Below are positions 36,635 to 45,995 of a DNA stretch of 64,000 nucleotides, piece by piece. Position 1 is the first letter of the stretch. Each line of letters opens with the position of its first letter. The notes beneath the pieces are model-generated. The model saw only the letters and a list, made by a program, of their open reading frames with translations, had not been told where the DNA came from and made no database searches. The DNA is from Nitrobacteraceae bacterium AZCC 2146 (GTDB lineage Bacteria > Pseudomonadota > Alphaproteobacteria > Rhizobiales > Xanthobacteraceae). Both the position numbers and the translations under genes were made by a program. The stretch covers positions 4,154,001 through 4,218,000 of the forward strand of contig JBAGRP010000001.1 in the NCBI GenBank assembly GCA_036924855.1, in the 5' to 3' direction.

Positions 36635-37540
36635 TCAGACCGCAGCAAACCGATGCAAATCTTCTACCAGCCGCCGGGCAAACTGCTCGGCCGGAGGGGA
36701 TAGATCCCTTTGCGCGGACACAACAAGGCCAATCCGTATCGTGTTGACGCCGGTAGAATTCAGGGGGCGCCAGGCAATATCGCCCTTCTCGATCTCATGC
36801 AGGAAGCCCAGTCGCGTGAATAGCGACACGCCCATGTTCAACATGATGGCCAGTTTGAGCATCTGGATCGAGTTGGACTGGAGCTTTGGCTTGAGCTTGC
36901 TTTTGAAAGTTGCAAAGGCGGCATCGCTGTCGGCTCCCTTTGGCAGTGGCCCCGATTGGGTCAGGACCGGGTAGCGGCTGACTTCGTCAAAATCGACGGC
37001 AAGCTTGTTCGCCAGTGGATGGTCAGCCCGCATCACGATGCCGATTGGCGCAGATATCTCGGTCATGTAGCGCACCGAATGCGGAATCTGTCCGACAAAG
37101 GTAAAGCCCATGTCGATATCCCCGTTCGCCACCATTGATGGAACTTCAGGCGGCTGCGCGGCCATGACCGAATATGTCACCGCGGGGAAGTCGACGCGAA
37201 ACCGGTCGATCGCACGCGGCAGAAAATCCACCAGCAACGAATCCAGCGCGGCGATCGCAATATGGCCGGACCTCGCAGCCTTCAGATCGTCAATGGCGAC
37301 ACGCACCCTGTCAAAATCATGCAACGTGTCGACCACATGGCGGAGCAGCAATTCGCCGGCCACGGTAAGCCGCATGCCGCCTGGCAAGCGATCGAAGAGC
37401 GGCGTCCCCAGCTGAATTTCGAGGTTGATGATCTGCCGGTTGAGCGCGCTGGCCGCGACGTTCAACGACCCGGCCGCCTTGCGGATCGAACCGATGCGGG
37501 CGACTTCGCGGAAATAGTTGAGGGCGACGGCATGCAGCAT
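36635..37540 (-). CDS. LysR-type regulator
   Basis: 301 residues with HTH (ALNYFREVARIGSIRKAAGSLN, SALNRQI) and an effector domain. It lies 48 bp downstream of, and on the same strand as, the 43551-37589 operon and may control it. Its HTH and overall layout closely resemble the LysR gene at 56219 that serves the amidohydrolase cluster (both have SIR-AA and ASSALNR/AASALNR), suggesting paralogues. AGGACG precedes the ATG. Confidence 0.87.
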   Translation of the reverse strand: MLHAVALNYFREVARIGSIRKAAGSLNVAASALNRQIINLEIQLGTPLFDRLPGGMRLTVAGELLLRHVVDTLHDFDRVRVAIDDLKAARSGHIAIAALDSLLVDFLPRAIDRFRVDFPAVTYSVMAAQPPEVPSMVANGDIDMGFTFVGQIPHSVRYMTEISAPIGIVMRADHPLANKLAVDFDEVSRYPVLTQSGPLPKGADSDAAFATFKSKLKPKLQSNSIQMLKLAIMLNMGVSLFTRLGFLHEIEKGDIAWRPLNSTGVNTIRIGLVVSAQRDLSPPAEQFARRLVEDLHRFAAV

Positions 37541-37588
37541 GGGTCGTCACGTCCTTTGAGGCACGGGCAACCCGACTGTCACACCGTC

Positions 37589-38365
37589 TCAGCGGCCCTT
37601 CCAGTTCGGCTTGCGTTTTTCCACGAAAGCCTTCACGCCTTCTAGAGAATCTTCCGAGACCAGCGCCTCGACCAATGCTGGCAGGCGGGTGGCCTGTGCT
37701 TCGGATGCGCTGAGATGCGGCGTCAGGCGCACCACCTGCTTGATGGCACGGACTGAAAGCGGCGCACAGGCAAGGACATCCTTCAGCCAGCGATCGACAG
37801 CGGCGTCCAGCGCCACTCGCGGCACCACCTCGTTGACAATGCCGAGCCCCAGCGCCTCGGGCGCAGGGACGCGCCGCCCCGTCAGCATGATGCCCATCGC
37901 TGCGCGGAACGGGATCTGCCGTTGCAGCAGCGTCATCCCGCCATCGAGCGGCAGCCGGCCGACCCTCGCCTCCGGCAGGCTGAAGGTCGCCTCTTCGGCC
38001 GCGATAACGATGTCGCAGCCGAGCACCATCTCGAAACCACCGCCGGCGGCATGGCCATTGACCCGCGCAATGACCGGCACGTCGAGCGTCTTGCGAAGCG
38101 CGATGCCGCCGAACCCGTTGGGCCGCGCCGTGGCCCAATATTCCAGGCCGGATGAGCCACTGCCGCCCTTCATGTCGGCGCCCGTGCAGAAGGCACGTTC
38201 GCCGCCACCGGTCAGCACCACCGCGCGAATGTCGCGGTTGCTCTCGATCGATTGCCAGATCGAATCGAGCTCGCGCTCGGTCGCGGCATCGACGGCGTTC
38301 AACACTTCGGGCCGATCGATCGTGACCCGCGCAATGTGATCCGTGATGGTGAAGTGAACCGGCAT
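37589..38365 (-). CDS. Enoyl-CoA hydratase/isomerase family protein
   Basis: 258 residues. Crotonase fold: VTIDRPEVLNAVDAATERELDSIW, the oxyanion loop GERAFCTGADMKG near 52-64 and GHAAGGGFEMVLGCD near 103-117. The second acid residue position after the LPEARVG segment is Gly/Arg rich, so hydratase versus isomerase is open. The ATG overlaps the CoA-transferase TGA by one base (GTG 38368 also possible). Confidence 0.88.
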   Translation of the reverse strand: MPVHFTITDHIARVTIDRPEVLNAVDAATERELDSIWQSIESNRDIRAVVLTGGGERAFCTGADMKGGSGSSGLEYWATARPNGFGGIALRKTLDVPVIARVNGHAAGGGFEMVLGCDIVIAAEEATFSLPEARVGRLPLDGGMTLLQRQIPFRAAMGIMLTGRRVPAPEALGLGIVNEVVPRVALDAAVDRWLKDVLACAPLSVRAIKQVVRLTPHLSASEAQATRLPALVEALVSEDSLEGVKAFVEKRKPNWKGR

Positions 38366-39531
38366 CACTCCGCCGCCGTGGCGCTGAGGAGGCCAAGTTC
38401 GGCGAGCACAGCATCGGTATACTGGCCGAGATGCGCCGGCGGAATCCGGATCGCCACCGGCGCCGCTTCCATATGGATTGGCGAACCGATCACCTTGACG
38501 CGCTCGAACTCGCCGTCGGCCTCCATGATCATGCCGTTGATCGACGTCTGCTCATCCTCCAGCGCCTCGGCCAACGTGCGGACCGGAGCGCATAGAAGAT
38601 CCTGCTCTTCCAGTCGCGCCAGCCAATAGGAAGTGGTGTTGCTCCGGAAACGCTCGCGAAAAATCGCGTGCAGCGCCAGCTTGTTTTCGACCTGCTGCGC
38701 ATGCACGATAAAGCGCGGGTCTCCCGAGAGGTCTCCGATCTCCAGCGCGGTGCAAATGTCGCGCAGCGGATGCGCCTTGAACGCACCGACGAGCGCGATT
38801 GCCCCGTCGGTGGTCTCGAACACGCCGGAGAGCGGCATGGCGCCCCAATTCACTTCGCGCCCGCGCATCATGTGAGCGGCGCCTTCCTGCGTTTGCGCCG
38901 CCAGCATCGAGTCGAACAGGGACACGCTGATGCGCTGGCCCTTGCCGGTCTTGGCGCGCTGCAACAACGCCAGCAGCACCCCCTGAACAAGATGCATGCC
39001 GGCGGAATAGTCGGCGAAGGTCGTCGGATAGATCGAGAGCGGCAGATGGGCATCCGAGCGGCGATGCATCGTGCCGGACAGCGCCTGTGCCAGGACGTCT
39101 TGCCCGCCCTTGTGGGCATAGGGTCCGGTCAGGCCAAAGCCGGTGCCGACCGCGTAGATCAGCCGTGGATTTAATTTCGACAGTTCTTCATAACCAAAAC
39201 CCAGCCGCTCCATGACACCGGCACGGAAATTGTTGACGACGACGTCGGCTGTCGCGATCAGCTTGAGAACGACGGCGCGGCCTTCGGGGCTGCGGGTGTC
39301 CAGCACGATCGAGCGCTTGTTGCGATTGAGCGAGCAATAGACCGGTCCGAGCAACCCCGCGGGATCATCGGGAAACGCCGTGCGCGAGAGATCCCCAGTG
39401 CCAGGCTTCTCGATCTTGATGACGTCGGCGCCGTAGTCGGCGAGCATTTGCGTCGCGACAGGCCCCATCATCACCTGAGTAAAATCGATCACTCTCACGT
39501 CGGCGAGCGGCATTGTGTTGATATCGGTCAC
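38365..39531 (-). CDS. Family III (CaiB/BaiF) CoA-transferase
   Basis: 388 residues. N-terminal VRVIDFTQVMMGPVATQMLADYGADVIKIEKPG, catalytic D174 in TTFADYSAG, and GRWI-like small domain later. It would move CoA onto an organic acid made by the operon, which the hydratase then processes. Starts with GTG sharing the GTGA of the oxidoreductase stop; GGAG precedes it. Confidence 0.9.
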   Translation of the reverse strand: MTDINTMPLADVRVIDFTQVMMGPVATQMLADYGADVIKIEKPGTGDLSRTAFPDDPAGLLGPVYCSLNRNKRSIVLDTRSPEGRAVVLKLIATADVVVNNFRAGVMERLGFGYEELSKLNPRLIYAVGTGFGLTGPYAHKGGQDVLAQALSGTMHRRSDAHLPLSIYPTTFADYSAGMHLVQGVLLALLQRAKTGKGQRISVSLFDSMLAAQTQEGAAHMMRGREVNWGAMPLSGVFETTDGAIALVGAFKAHPLRDICTALEIGDLSGDPRFIVHAQQVENKLALHAIFRERFRSNTTSYWLARLEEQDLLCAPVRTLAEALEDEQTSINGMIMEADGEFERVKVIGSPIHMEAAPVAIRIPPAHLGQYTDAVLAELGLLSATAAE

Positions 39532-40880
39532 GCGGCAGTCTCCATCACACGGGCATTGGCAGAGGGAATATCGCCGGGATCGCCGCCCTGGGCGCGCACG
39601 CGCGCGCAGATTGCCTTCGGATCGACGGCCCGGAGCGGGATGCTCGCCGACAGCGCCAGGGCGGCGGCGACGCCGGCAGACTGCCCCATCGACATGCAGG
39701 GCGGGATTTCTCGCGACAGCTTCTGCGCGGATTCCGTCGCGGAGTAATGCCGACCGGCGACCAGCAGGCCCTCGATCTCCCGCGGCAGCATGGCGCGATA
39801 CGGCGTGTAGTAATCGCGGCCGCGGGCCACCGTATCGGCGAAATGAACGCGGTTGTTCACGTCATCCTTGGTCACGACGTATTCGCCTTCGAGCAGCCGG
39901 GTCTGGCGAACCCCGAGTTGCGGCGCCACGTCGATGACAAAGCACTTCTCGAATCCCGGCATGTTGGCGCGCACGAATTCGACCAGCGCATAGATGCGCT
40001 TGCGGCCCTCGAAGTCCGCGCGGGTCTGGTCCTCGACCTTCATCGCGTCGTAGCCGGTCATATGCGGGCAATTGCACCAGACGACACCCGGCAGCGGCGT
40101 GCTCAGCCACCAGCGGTCCCACGAACCGCCGACCGTGCGCTTGGCCAGCTTGTCGACCTTTGCGAAGGCTTCCGGCTCCTCATAGCGGAAGCGTTCGGCG
40201 GCTTCGGTGTCCACGCCACCAAGACGGAACACGGTGGTGATCATGTAGGCGCCGTCGGTGAATTTGGCGCCGGCGGCCGCCGCGACATCGAGGTCGCCGG
40301 AGGTGTCGATGATGACGTCGCCCATGATCGCCTGGCGGCCCGCCTTGGTGTCGCAGATCACGCCGGTGATGCGGCCGTCCCGGACGATCGCCTTGGAGAA
40401 CCACGAATGCAGCCTGACATCGACGCCGACGTCAGCGATCATCTCGTTGGAGGTGCGCTTCCAGGCGTCAGGATCAAACGCCGCGGCCATGACAATGCCG
40501 GCCGGCTTGCCGTTGGAGCGGAAATCGAACAGGCCCCAGTGCGCCCATCGCCGGTAGACCTCCCAGTCCTGACGGCGATCTTCCGGCGGCGGATAGACGC
40601 ATGCGCCGATCTTCGCCATGCGCTCGATCATTTCCATGCACACGCCGGTGACCGTAACTTCCTGCCCGTTGTTCATGTCGTCCAGCACCAGCACCATGCC
40701 GCCGGAGGCCAGGCCGCCGAGATAGGGATAGCGCTCGATCAGGGTAACTGAACAGCCTTCGCGCCGCGCCGCGATCGCGGCGGCGAATCCCGCCGGGCCG
40801 CCGCCGACCACGACCACGTCTGATCGGGTGACAACCGGCACCGAGCCAGCCGTTTCTGGAATGAAATCGGAATGCGACAT
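39528..40880 (-). CDS. FAD-dependent oxidoreductase (PF12831-type)
   Basis: 450 residues. Rossmann motif VVVVGGGPAGFAAAIAARREG (GGGPAG at 26-31), then YLGGLASGG, DTSGDLDVAAAAGA near 190 and a C-terminal GLLVAGRHYSATESAQ with MGQSAGVAAAL. The FAD_oxidored family has few characterised members; some act on heterocycles or hydroxylated acids. It sits between the importer permease and the CoA-transferase, so it likely performs the first oxidation of the imported compound (inference). Start ATG 40880 has GGAGAG. Confidence 0.87.
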   Translation of the reverse strand: MSHSDFIPETAGSVPVVTRSDVVVVGGGPAGFAAAIAARREGCSVTLIERYPYLGGLASGGMVLVLDDMNNGQEVTVTGVCMEMIERMAKIGACVYPPPEDRRQDWEVYRRWAHWGLFDFRSNGKPAGIVMAAAFDPDAWKRTSNEMIADVGVDVRLHSWFSKAIVRDGRITGVICDTKAGRQAIMGDVIIDTSGDLDVAAAAGAKFTDGAYMITTVFRLGGVDTEAAERFRYEEPEAFAKVDKLAKRTVGGSWDRWWLSTPLPGVVWCNCPHMTGYDAMKVEDQTRADFEGRKRIYALVEFVRANMPGFEKCFVIDVAPQLGVRQTRLLEGEYVVTKDDVNNRVHFADTVARGRDYYTPYRAMLPREIEGLLVAGRHYSATESAQKLSREIPPCMSMGQSAGVAAALALSASIPLRAVDPKAICARVRAQGGDPGDIPSANARVMETAA

Positions 40881-40893
40881 GAAGGCTCTCCGT

Positions 40894-41742
40894 TCAGGTG
40901 GGAGTGATTGGCTGCCAGCGAACCACGAGGCGCTCAATCAGCGTGATAGTGAGAAAAAACGTCACCGAGAATGCCGAGCCGACGATCACGGTGGCATAGA
41001 GCATCGCGCTATCGAAATTGTAGGTGGACTGGATGATCAGCGCGCCGATGCCCGTGGTCGAGCCGATCCATTCGCCAACGATGGCGCCGATCACCGCCGT
41101 CGACGCGGCGATCTTCAGCGCCGAGAACAGGTAAGGCACGGAGTTCAACAGCCGGAGCTTAAAGAAGATCTCGGTCTTCGAGGCCGACAGCACCTTCATC
41201 AGTTCCAGCGACTGCGGGTTGATCGATTCAAGCCCGCGCACCATGTTCACCAGCGTCGGGAAGAAGCAGACCAGCGCGGCGATGGCGATCTTCGGCTCCA
41301 TGCCATTGCCGAGCAGCAGCACCAGGATCGGCGCCTTGGCGACGACGGGGATCGAGTTGATCAGGACTACGACAGGGAAGAAGGCCTGCTCCATCGACTT
41401 CTTGTGCACAAACACCGTGGCGATGACGATCGCCGAGAGGTTGCCGAGCAGAAAGCCGGAGAGTGCCTCGATGGCGGTCGGTAACAGGTTCACCATCAGG
41501 ATATTGAATTTGTTGACCAGGGTCGCCGCAACGAGTTGCGGCGATGGCGCCACGAAGGTCGGCACCTTGAGGATGTAAACCAGCGCCGCCCAGGCGCCGA
41601 TCAGCGCCAGGATCCCGGCCGCCGGTAGCATACGGCGCCGCATCCGCGCGCGGCGCTGTTCGGCGCGAAAGGAGTCCTCCGCGGCCTTGATGCTGACCTC
41701 GCGCGACGTCAGAAGACTGTCGTTGCTGGAGATGGCAGTCAA
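40894..41742 (-). CDS. NMT1/nitrate-type ABC transporter permease
   Basis: 282 residues, six membrane helices (from about 37) and an EAA-type loop (ELMKVLSASKTEIFFKLRLLNSVPYLF). The start is a TTG at 41742 sharing TTGA with the ATPase stop; GGGGAG six bases upstream decides it. Coupled to the ATPase. Confidence 0.87.
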   Translation of the reverse strand: MTAISSNDSLLTSREVSIKAAEDSFRAEQRRARMRRRMLPAAGILALIGAWAALVYILKVPTFVAPSPQLVAATLVNKFNILMVNLLPTAIEALSGFLLGNLSAIVIATVFVHKKSMEQAFFPVVVLINSIPVVAKAPILVLLLGNGMEPKIAIAALVCFFPTLVNMVRGLESINPQSLELMKVLSASKTEIFFKLRLLNSVPYLFSALKIAASTAVIGAIVGEWIGSTTGIGALIIQSTYNFDSAMLYATVIVGSAFSVTFFLTITLIERLVVRWQPITPT

Positions 41743-42512
41743 TGCACGCTCCCCAGGTGAGCGCGGAGTCGTGCGGCAATCGCAACGAACTCGGCGGTGT
41801 CACGGATGGTCAGGTCACGATCCCGCGGCAGGTCGATTCTCTCCCATGCGGCGACGCGACCGGGATTGGCGGACAGCACCAGCACATGCTCGGCGAGAAA
41901 GACGGCCTCGTAAACGGAATGGGTGACGAACAAGATCGTCGTGCCGGTCTCGGCCCAGATGCGCCGGAGCTCCGCGTTCAGGCGGTCGCGGGTGATTTCA
42001 TCGAGCGCGCCGAACGGCTCGTCCATCAGCAACAAGCGCGGCCCGCCGAGCAGCGCACGCGCAATCGAGACACGCTGGCGCATGCCGCCGGACAATTCGT
42101 GAGGATAGCTGTTTTCCCATCCCGCGAGGCCGACCAGCGCCATCAGTTCGCGCGGTGTCGCCGCACCGGGCGCCAGCGCGCGCCGTCCACCGACCTCAAG
42201 CGGCAGCTCCACATTCTGCAATGCCGTGCGCCATGGCAGCAGCGCCGCATCCTGGAAGACGAAGCCGAACGCCCGGGCCCTGCGCGCGTCCTCCGGAGTC
42301 GTTCCCAGCACCGAGGCCTGTCCTTCAGACGGCGCAACCAGATCCGCGACCACCCGCAGTAGCGTGGACTTGCCGCAGCCGGACGGACCGAGAAGGCTGG
42401 TAAAACCTCCCGGCTGCACCGAGAAGGACACGTCCTCGAGCGCGGTGACGGTGCGGCGCTCGGTCATGAAACGGACCGAGACGCCGTGGCAGTCGATCGC
42501 GGGGGCGGTCAT
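41739..42512 (-). CDS. NMT1/nitrate-type ABC transporter ATPase
   Basis: 257 residues from ATG 42512, seven bases after GGAGG; the ATG at 42518 is only one base from it. Walker A GPSGCGKST, FVFQDAALLPWRTALQN, LSGGMRQR and LLMDEPFGALD are all intact. Pairs with the permease at 40894. Confidence 0.88.
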   Translation of the reverse strand: MTAPAIDCHGVSVRFMTERRTVTALEDVSFSVQPGGFTSLLGPSGCGKSTLLRVVADLVAPSEGQASVLGTTPEDARRARAFGFVFQDAALLPWRTALQNVELPLEVGGRRALAPGAATPRELMALVGLAGWENSYPHELSGGMRQRVSIARALLGGPRLLLMDEPFGALDEITRDRLNAELRRIWAETGTTILFVTHSVYEAVFLAEHVLVLSANPGRVAAWERIDLPRDRDLTIRDTAEFVAIAARLRAHLGSVH

Positions 42513-42525
42513 GGACATGCCTCCA

Positions 42526-43551
42526 TCAACCGAGCTTGACGCGGGTGTCTGCGGTCATCTTCAGGATGTCGAGGGTCATGACCTCGTCGAGCTTCGGCAC
42601 GCGCTTCGAGAACTGGCCTAGCTCGGCGTATAGCGCGATCTGGTCCTGCCAAACGGCGGGGTCCATGGCGCCCCAGCCTTCAGCCTTGGTCTTGTCGGAG
42701 AAGGCATATTGCAGCATCACCTTGGCTGCATCGATTTCGTCGGCGCGGTCGAGATTGGGAAATTCCTTGACCAGAAGATCCACTGCTTTCTCGGGTTCTC
42801 CGCGCGCAAAGGCCCAGCCCTGGGACGTCGCGCGCAGGAACTTCGCCAGCACCTCGGGCTTCTTCGTCAGGGTGTCGACGGTGGCGTAATAGGGCAGTGC
42901 GTAGAGCTTCACGCCGGTGTCCCACAGGCGCATGTCCACGCGCTGATCGCCAAGCACCTTCAAGGCTGTGGTGTTGGTCAGCCAGCCGGTGACAACATCG
43001 ACCTGTCCGGTCAGCAGCGGTGACATTTCCGCGCCGATCGGGATGATCGTGACATCCTTATCGGCAATCTTGTTCTTCGCCAGCAGCGCCCGGAGCAGGA
43101 TCACGCCGGTGGACTGGATGCCGACCTTCTTGCCGACCAGATCCTTCGGTTCGCGCACCGGGTTCTTCTTCAGCGAGAAAAATGTATAGGGGTGCACCTG
43201 AGCCCCGGTGGCGAAGCATTTGATCGGGATGTCCTGCGACGCCGCAAGCATCAGTGACGGGCTTGAGGATACTTGGCCGGCTTCAAAACGGCCGGCGGCC
43301 ACCACCGCCACGCCGTCGATGTTAGGACCTCCGGGCTGCAGTTTCAGGTCAATGCCTTCGGCCTCGTAGTAGCCCAGTGCCTTGGCGCAGACTTCGCCGA
43401 GCTGGTTGCCCGACGACAGCCAGCCCAGTTGCAGGTTGAGCACTGATTTTGTCTGGGAGAAGCTTTCAACGCTCAGTATCGGCCCAATACCAGCTGCCGT
43501 TGCGGCTGTCAGCGCGCCCTTGATCACATCGCGACGGTTGAAGGATGTCAT
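42526..43551 (-). CDS. NMT1/THI5-like ABC substrate-binding protein
   Basis: 341 residues. Tat signal (NRRDVIKGALT) to about 30. Mature part: LQLGWLSSGNQLGEV, YYEAEGIDLKLQPGGPN, LVGKKVGIQSTG and SPLLTGQVDVVTGW. This fold binds pyrimidine-like or other small ring compounds in characterised cases; the ligand here is unknown. It heads a six-gene operon and resembles the receptor at 57299. AGGGG precedes the ATG. Confidence 0.88.
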   Translation of the reverse strand: MTSFNRRDVIKGALTAATAAGIGPILSVESFSQTKSVLNLQLGWLSSGNQLGEVCAKALGYYEAEGIDLKLQPGGPNIDGVAVVAAGRFEAGQVSSSPSLMLAASQDIPIKCFATGAQVHPYTFFSLKKNPVREPKDLVGKKVGIQSTGVILLRALLAKNKIADKDVTIIPIGAEMSPLLTGQVDVVTGWLTNTTALKVLGDQRVDMRLWDTGVKLYALPYYATVDTLTKKPEVLAKFLRATSQGWAFARGEPEKAVDLLVKEFPNLDRADEIDAAKVMLQYAFSDKTKAEGWGAMDPAVWQDQIALYAELGQFSKRVPKLDEVMTLDILKMTADTRVKLG

Positions 43552-43785
43552 GGTTTGGACCCCTCGACTTGCGGGCTTGAGCCGCCGGTTATAGCCATCC
43601 TCAGAAACTAACCACGCAACTTGGCGTGCGTGCCAGCGTTAAATTTCGCGAGAATTGTGCGAATAATTCGAACGGCGCCAATAATTGCGCAGTTGATAAT
43701 CCTTGTTGCAGCCGCCGCGCGACCATGGCCTGCTTTAAAGGCAGAGGCTTCGGTGCGAAATCGACCGATCCTCACGCGGAGGACA
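43552..43785. promoter_or_regulatory. Divergent promoter region, ABC operon and deaminase
   Basis: 234 bp, AT-richer than its surroundings (GAATTGTGCGAATAATTC at about 43647-43664 contains a GAATT/AATTC dyad). Must carry promoters for the leftward operon and the rightward deaminase; likely LysR binding region. Confidence 0.4.
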
Positions 43786-44244
43786 ATGGAGGTGGGTTTG
43801 GAACTAGACGCCCTGATCAATCTGGCCTTGCATGCGGCATCCAGTAGTCCCAACCGGGTCAGGCAGGTCGGCGCCGTCATCCTGACCTGCGATGGCGGCG
43901 AACCGATTGCGGCCTGCAACACGTTTCCCAACGGGGTCGCCGATCTCGACTGGCGCCACGAAGGCGACGGGCGCTTCGTCTGGATGGAGCATGCCGAGCG
44001 CAACGCAATCTTTGCGGCGGCGAGGCAGGGCCGTGTGCTTGATGGCGCGACCATCGCAAGCACGTTTTTTCCGTGCATCGACTGCGCCCGGGCGATCGTT
44101 CAAACCGGCATTGCGCGATTGGTATCTCCCGAACCCGCGCTCGATGATGCGGTATGGGGCACCTCGTTTCTGCGCTCGCGAATCATTCTCGAAGAGGGCG
44201 GCGTCGAAATGGTTTTGCTCGGCACGCTATTGCCTCGGAAGTAA
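43786..44244 (+). CDS. Zinc-dependent cytidine/deoxycytidylate deaminase-like protein
   Basis: 152 residues from ATG 43786 (GGAGG upstream). The zinc site is H69-A-E71 (MEHAERNAIF) and P96-C97-x-x-C100 (PCIDC), as in dCMP/cytosine-type deaminases. It would remove an exocyclic amino group from a pyrimidine-like ring. It is divergent from the NMT1-type importer, which may bring in its substrate (inference). Plain dCMP deaminase is also possible, but a dCTP deaminase gene exists at 63242. Confidence 0.82.
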   Translation: MEVGLELDALINLALHAASSSPNRVRQVGAVILTCDGGEPIAACNTFPNGVADLDWRHEGDGRFVWMEHAERNAIFAAARQGRVLDGATIASTFFPCIDCARAIVQTGIARLVSPEPALDDAVWGTSFLRSRIILEEGGVEMVLLGTLLPRK

Positions 44245-44605
44245 ACAGCGTTGCCTCAGGACGACGGACCGCGGCCCCCCGAAGCTGGAGTGAGTTTCTG
44301 GTCTCCGTGCACAAACCCCTTGCTGGTAGCATTTTTTGCGTGCCTCACTCTGTTTGTGGGCAGATGCGCGACTAGGCACGACCGGGCCACACGACATCCT
44401 CTTCTCAGCTACATATCTGGCTGGCCCGCATAAGATACCTTTGCCATCTCAACGCGTGACGCGATCACCGCAAGCTTGATTCTGGTGCCAGTCGGACCGG
44501 AGCTTGGAGCTGCTGAAGACTATTTAGATTTTGGTCGGTTATTAGATACTGCTTTGCGCGCCGTGCTATCCTCCTTCTCGGTAAATGCCTTTAGGGGAGC
44601 TTACT
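44245..44605. other. Non-coding scarred stretch with a dispersed 20-bp repeat
   Basis: 361 bp with no supported gene. It holds TAGGCACGACCGGGCCACAC at 44373-44392, found again at 46088-46107. Probably debris of an inserted element. Confidence 0.5.
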
Positions 44606-45014
44606 ATGACGGACCGTAAAGCCATTGAGGCCCTGATCGAAGAAAGCTACAACGCCCGCAAAAAGGGCAACGTCGAAGACCTTATGTCCGCCTTTCATCC
44701 CGAGGCCGTGTTCGAGCTTGTAGGATCTAAGGCTACGCTTGCAGTTGCAGGGGTCTCAGGGTCATCAGGACGTTCGAACGACCATGACTGGGTTCGTTAA
44801 AGCCTTCGACTTCATCCATCGCGATATCATTAGCATTACCATCGACGGCGACCGGGCTGCTGTTCATTCCCGCATAAGAGTCAGATTCATCCCCGGAAAT
44901 AAAACGGTTACCACCGACATTCTCGACTCATTTCGATTCAAAGACGGAAAAATAATCGAGTTAGTAGAGTTTGCCGATACCGCGCTCATCAAGGACATGA
45001 TGTCTGTCGTTTAG
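44606..45014 (+). pseudogene. SnoaL-like (NTF2-fold) protein, frameshifted
   Basis: The N-terminal part (IEALIEESYNARKKGNVEDL, AFHPEAVFELVG) reads from ATG 44606, after GGGGAG. The C-terminal part (QDVRTTMTGFVKAFDF, DGDRAAVHSRIRVRF, DSFRFKDGKIIELVEFAD) reads one frame later. Removing one G from the GGGG at 44750-44753 joins them into a 135-residue protein of normal SnoaL length. Either a real +1 mutation or a homopolymer error. The function would be an uncharacterised small-molecule fold. Confidence 0.8.
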
Positions 45015-45180
45015 CACGCAGCGCGCGGGAGCTCAGTTCTCGCGCGGGACGTTCCGAATCGACTGCTCGGCCCATTCCCCTCTGCGCAACCCGGAACGCA
45101 AGATATTCGATAGCGGCCGCGTCGAGAACTGTTGCTCACGCTCGCCTGCGATCACGCTTGAGAGTTTAGTTCTCTGATCA

Positions 45181-45534
45181 ATGACGAGAGCTCCTGAACA
45201 CGCTGCTCAATATCGGCCATCTTCGGCGATCCTGGCCGGGACGCCTCAGACGCAATTGGTCGATGCCAAGACACCGAAGCGGCTGAAAGGCATGACTGCA
45301 GAGGCAATTGCCCGCATGGAGCGCGAGCTCACGCGCCTACAGGAGGCGATTACGTCGATCCAAGACTCCTACGGACAAGATCACCTCCACCTCACTGTTG
45401 TGAAAGGATATCTGACAAAGCTGATCGCGAACGAGCGGGTGGCTAGATATCTGGCGCAATATCAGCCTGAGCTCTTAGGTGAATTCCAAAAGATTGCCGA
45501 AATGACGTCAACTTTGCCGAGCCAGGCAGCGTAA
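45181..45534 (+). pseudogene. RepB/ParB-type partition protein, C-terminal fragment
   Basis: 117 residues. The stretch SYGQDHLHLTVVKGYLTKL, then RVARYLAQYQPELLGEFQKI, resembles the RepB C-terminal domain of rhizobial plasmid/ICE partition-like proteins, which normally follow a ParB nuclease and HTH region. Those parts are missing, so this is likely a 5'-truncated remnant. It lies next to the broken SnoaL gene and the split tRNA. The ATG at 45181 has no clear ribosome binding site. Confidence 0.55.
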
Positions 45535-45876
45535 CGGTCCAAATCTATGGGGACCCGGACCCAAGAAGCGCGGGGACCGCAGGAGAAGCTGCACTAGGGG
45601 CGGATCAAGCGCGGTGATGGGGATGGCGACGAACCCGTTCGGAGCCCATCAGGCCAATCGAGTTTTCATTGGCCAAATGTGCGGCAAACGTCGTGCATAG
45701 CGACTCACGGCTGCCAGCAACGCGGCCCTTCGCGCGCTGGCACGCCCCCCCCCGAAGATGTCCTGTTCTTCTACGATCCTGACGTCGAGCGAAGGTGCCG
45801 AAAGCCATGGTCGGTTGACAAGCTAGGTTAGCCGTCGCGCCTCGACAGACCACGGCCCTGGCAGGGCGCAGCGCTC
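45535..45876. other. Intergenic stretch before the tRNA fragment, no gene seen
   Basis: 342 bp. It contains a GGCCAAT/ATTGGCC dyad (45652-45658 / 45668-45674) and a run of nine C (about 45744-45752), a spot where base calls may be unreliable. The open frames here lack family features. Confidence 0.5.
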
Positions 45877-45995
45877 TCCAGCCGAGCCATTTTCATGCTT
45901 TTCCGGCCATTCCGGGCGTTGCCGCCGCCGGGGCAATCGGCTAAATGAGCCTTACGCACCCGTAGCTCAGCTGGATAGAGCGTTGCCCTCCGAAG
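45877..45995 (+). repeat. Left copy of 119-bp direct repeat (tRNA-Arg upstream region and 5' half)
   Basis: 117 of 119 bases match 55864-55982. The last 40 bases (45956-45995) are the tRNA-Arg(CCG) sequence up to the anticodon loop; identity stops right after CTCCGAAG and no 3' half follows, so this copy cannot make a tRNA. Differences are C/T at 45882 and T/C at 45896. It probably marks the left junction of an inserted segment. Confidence 0.9.

Noticed and set aside
45744..45753. Nine-C run as a phase-variation switch
   Set aside because: No supported gene reads through it.
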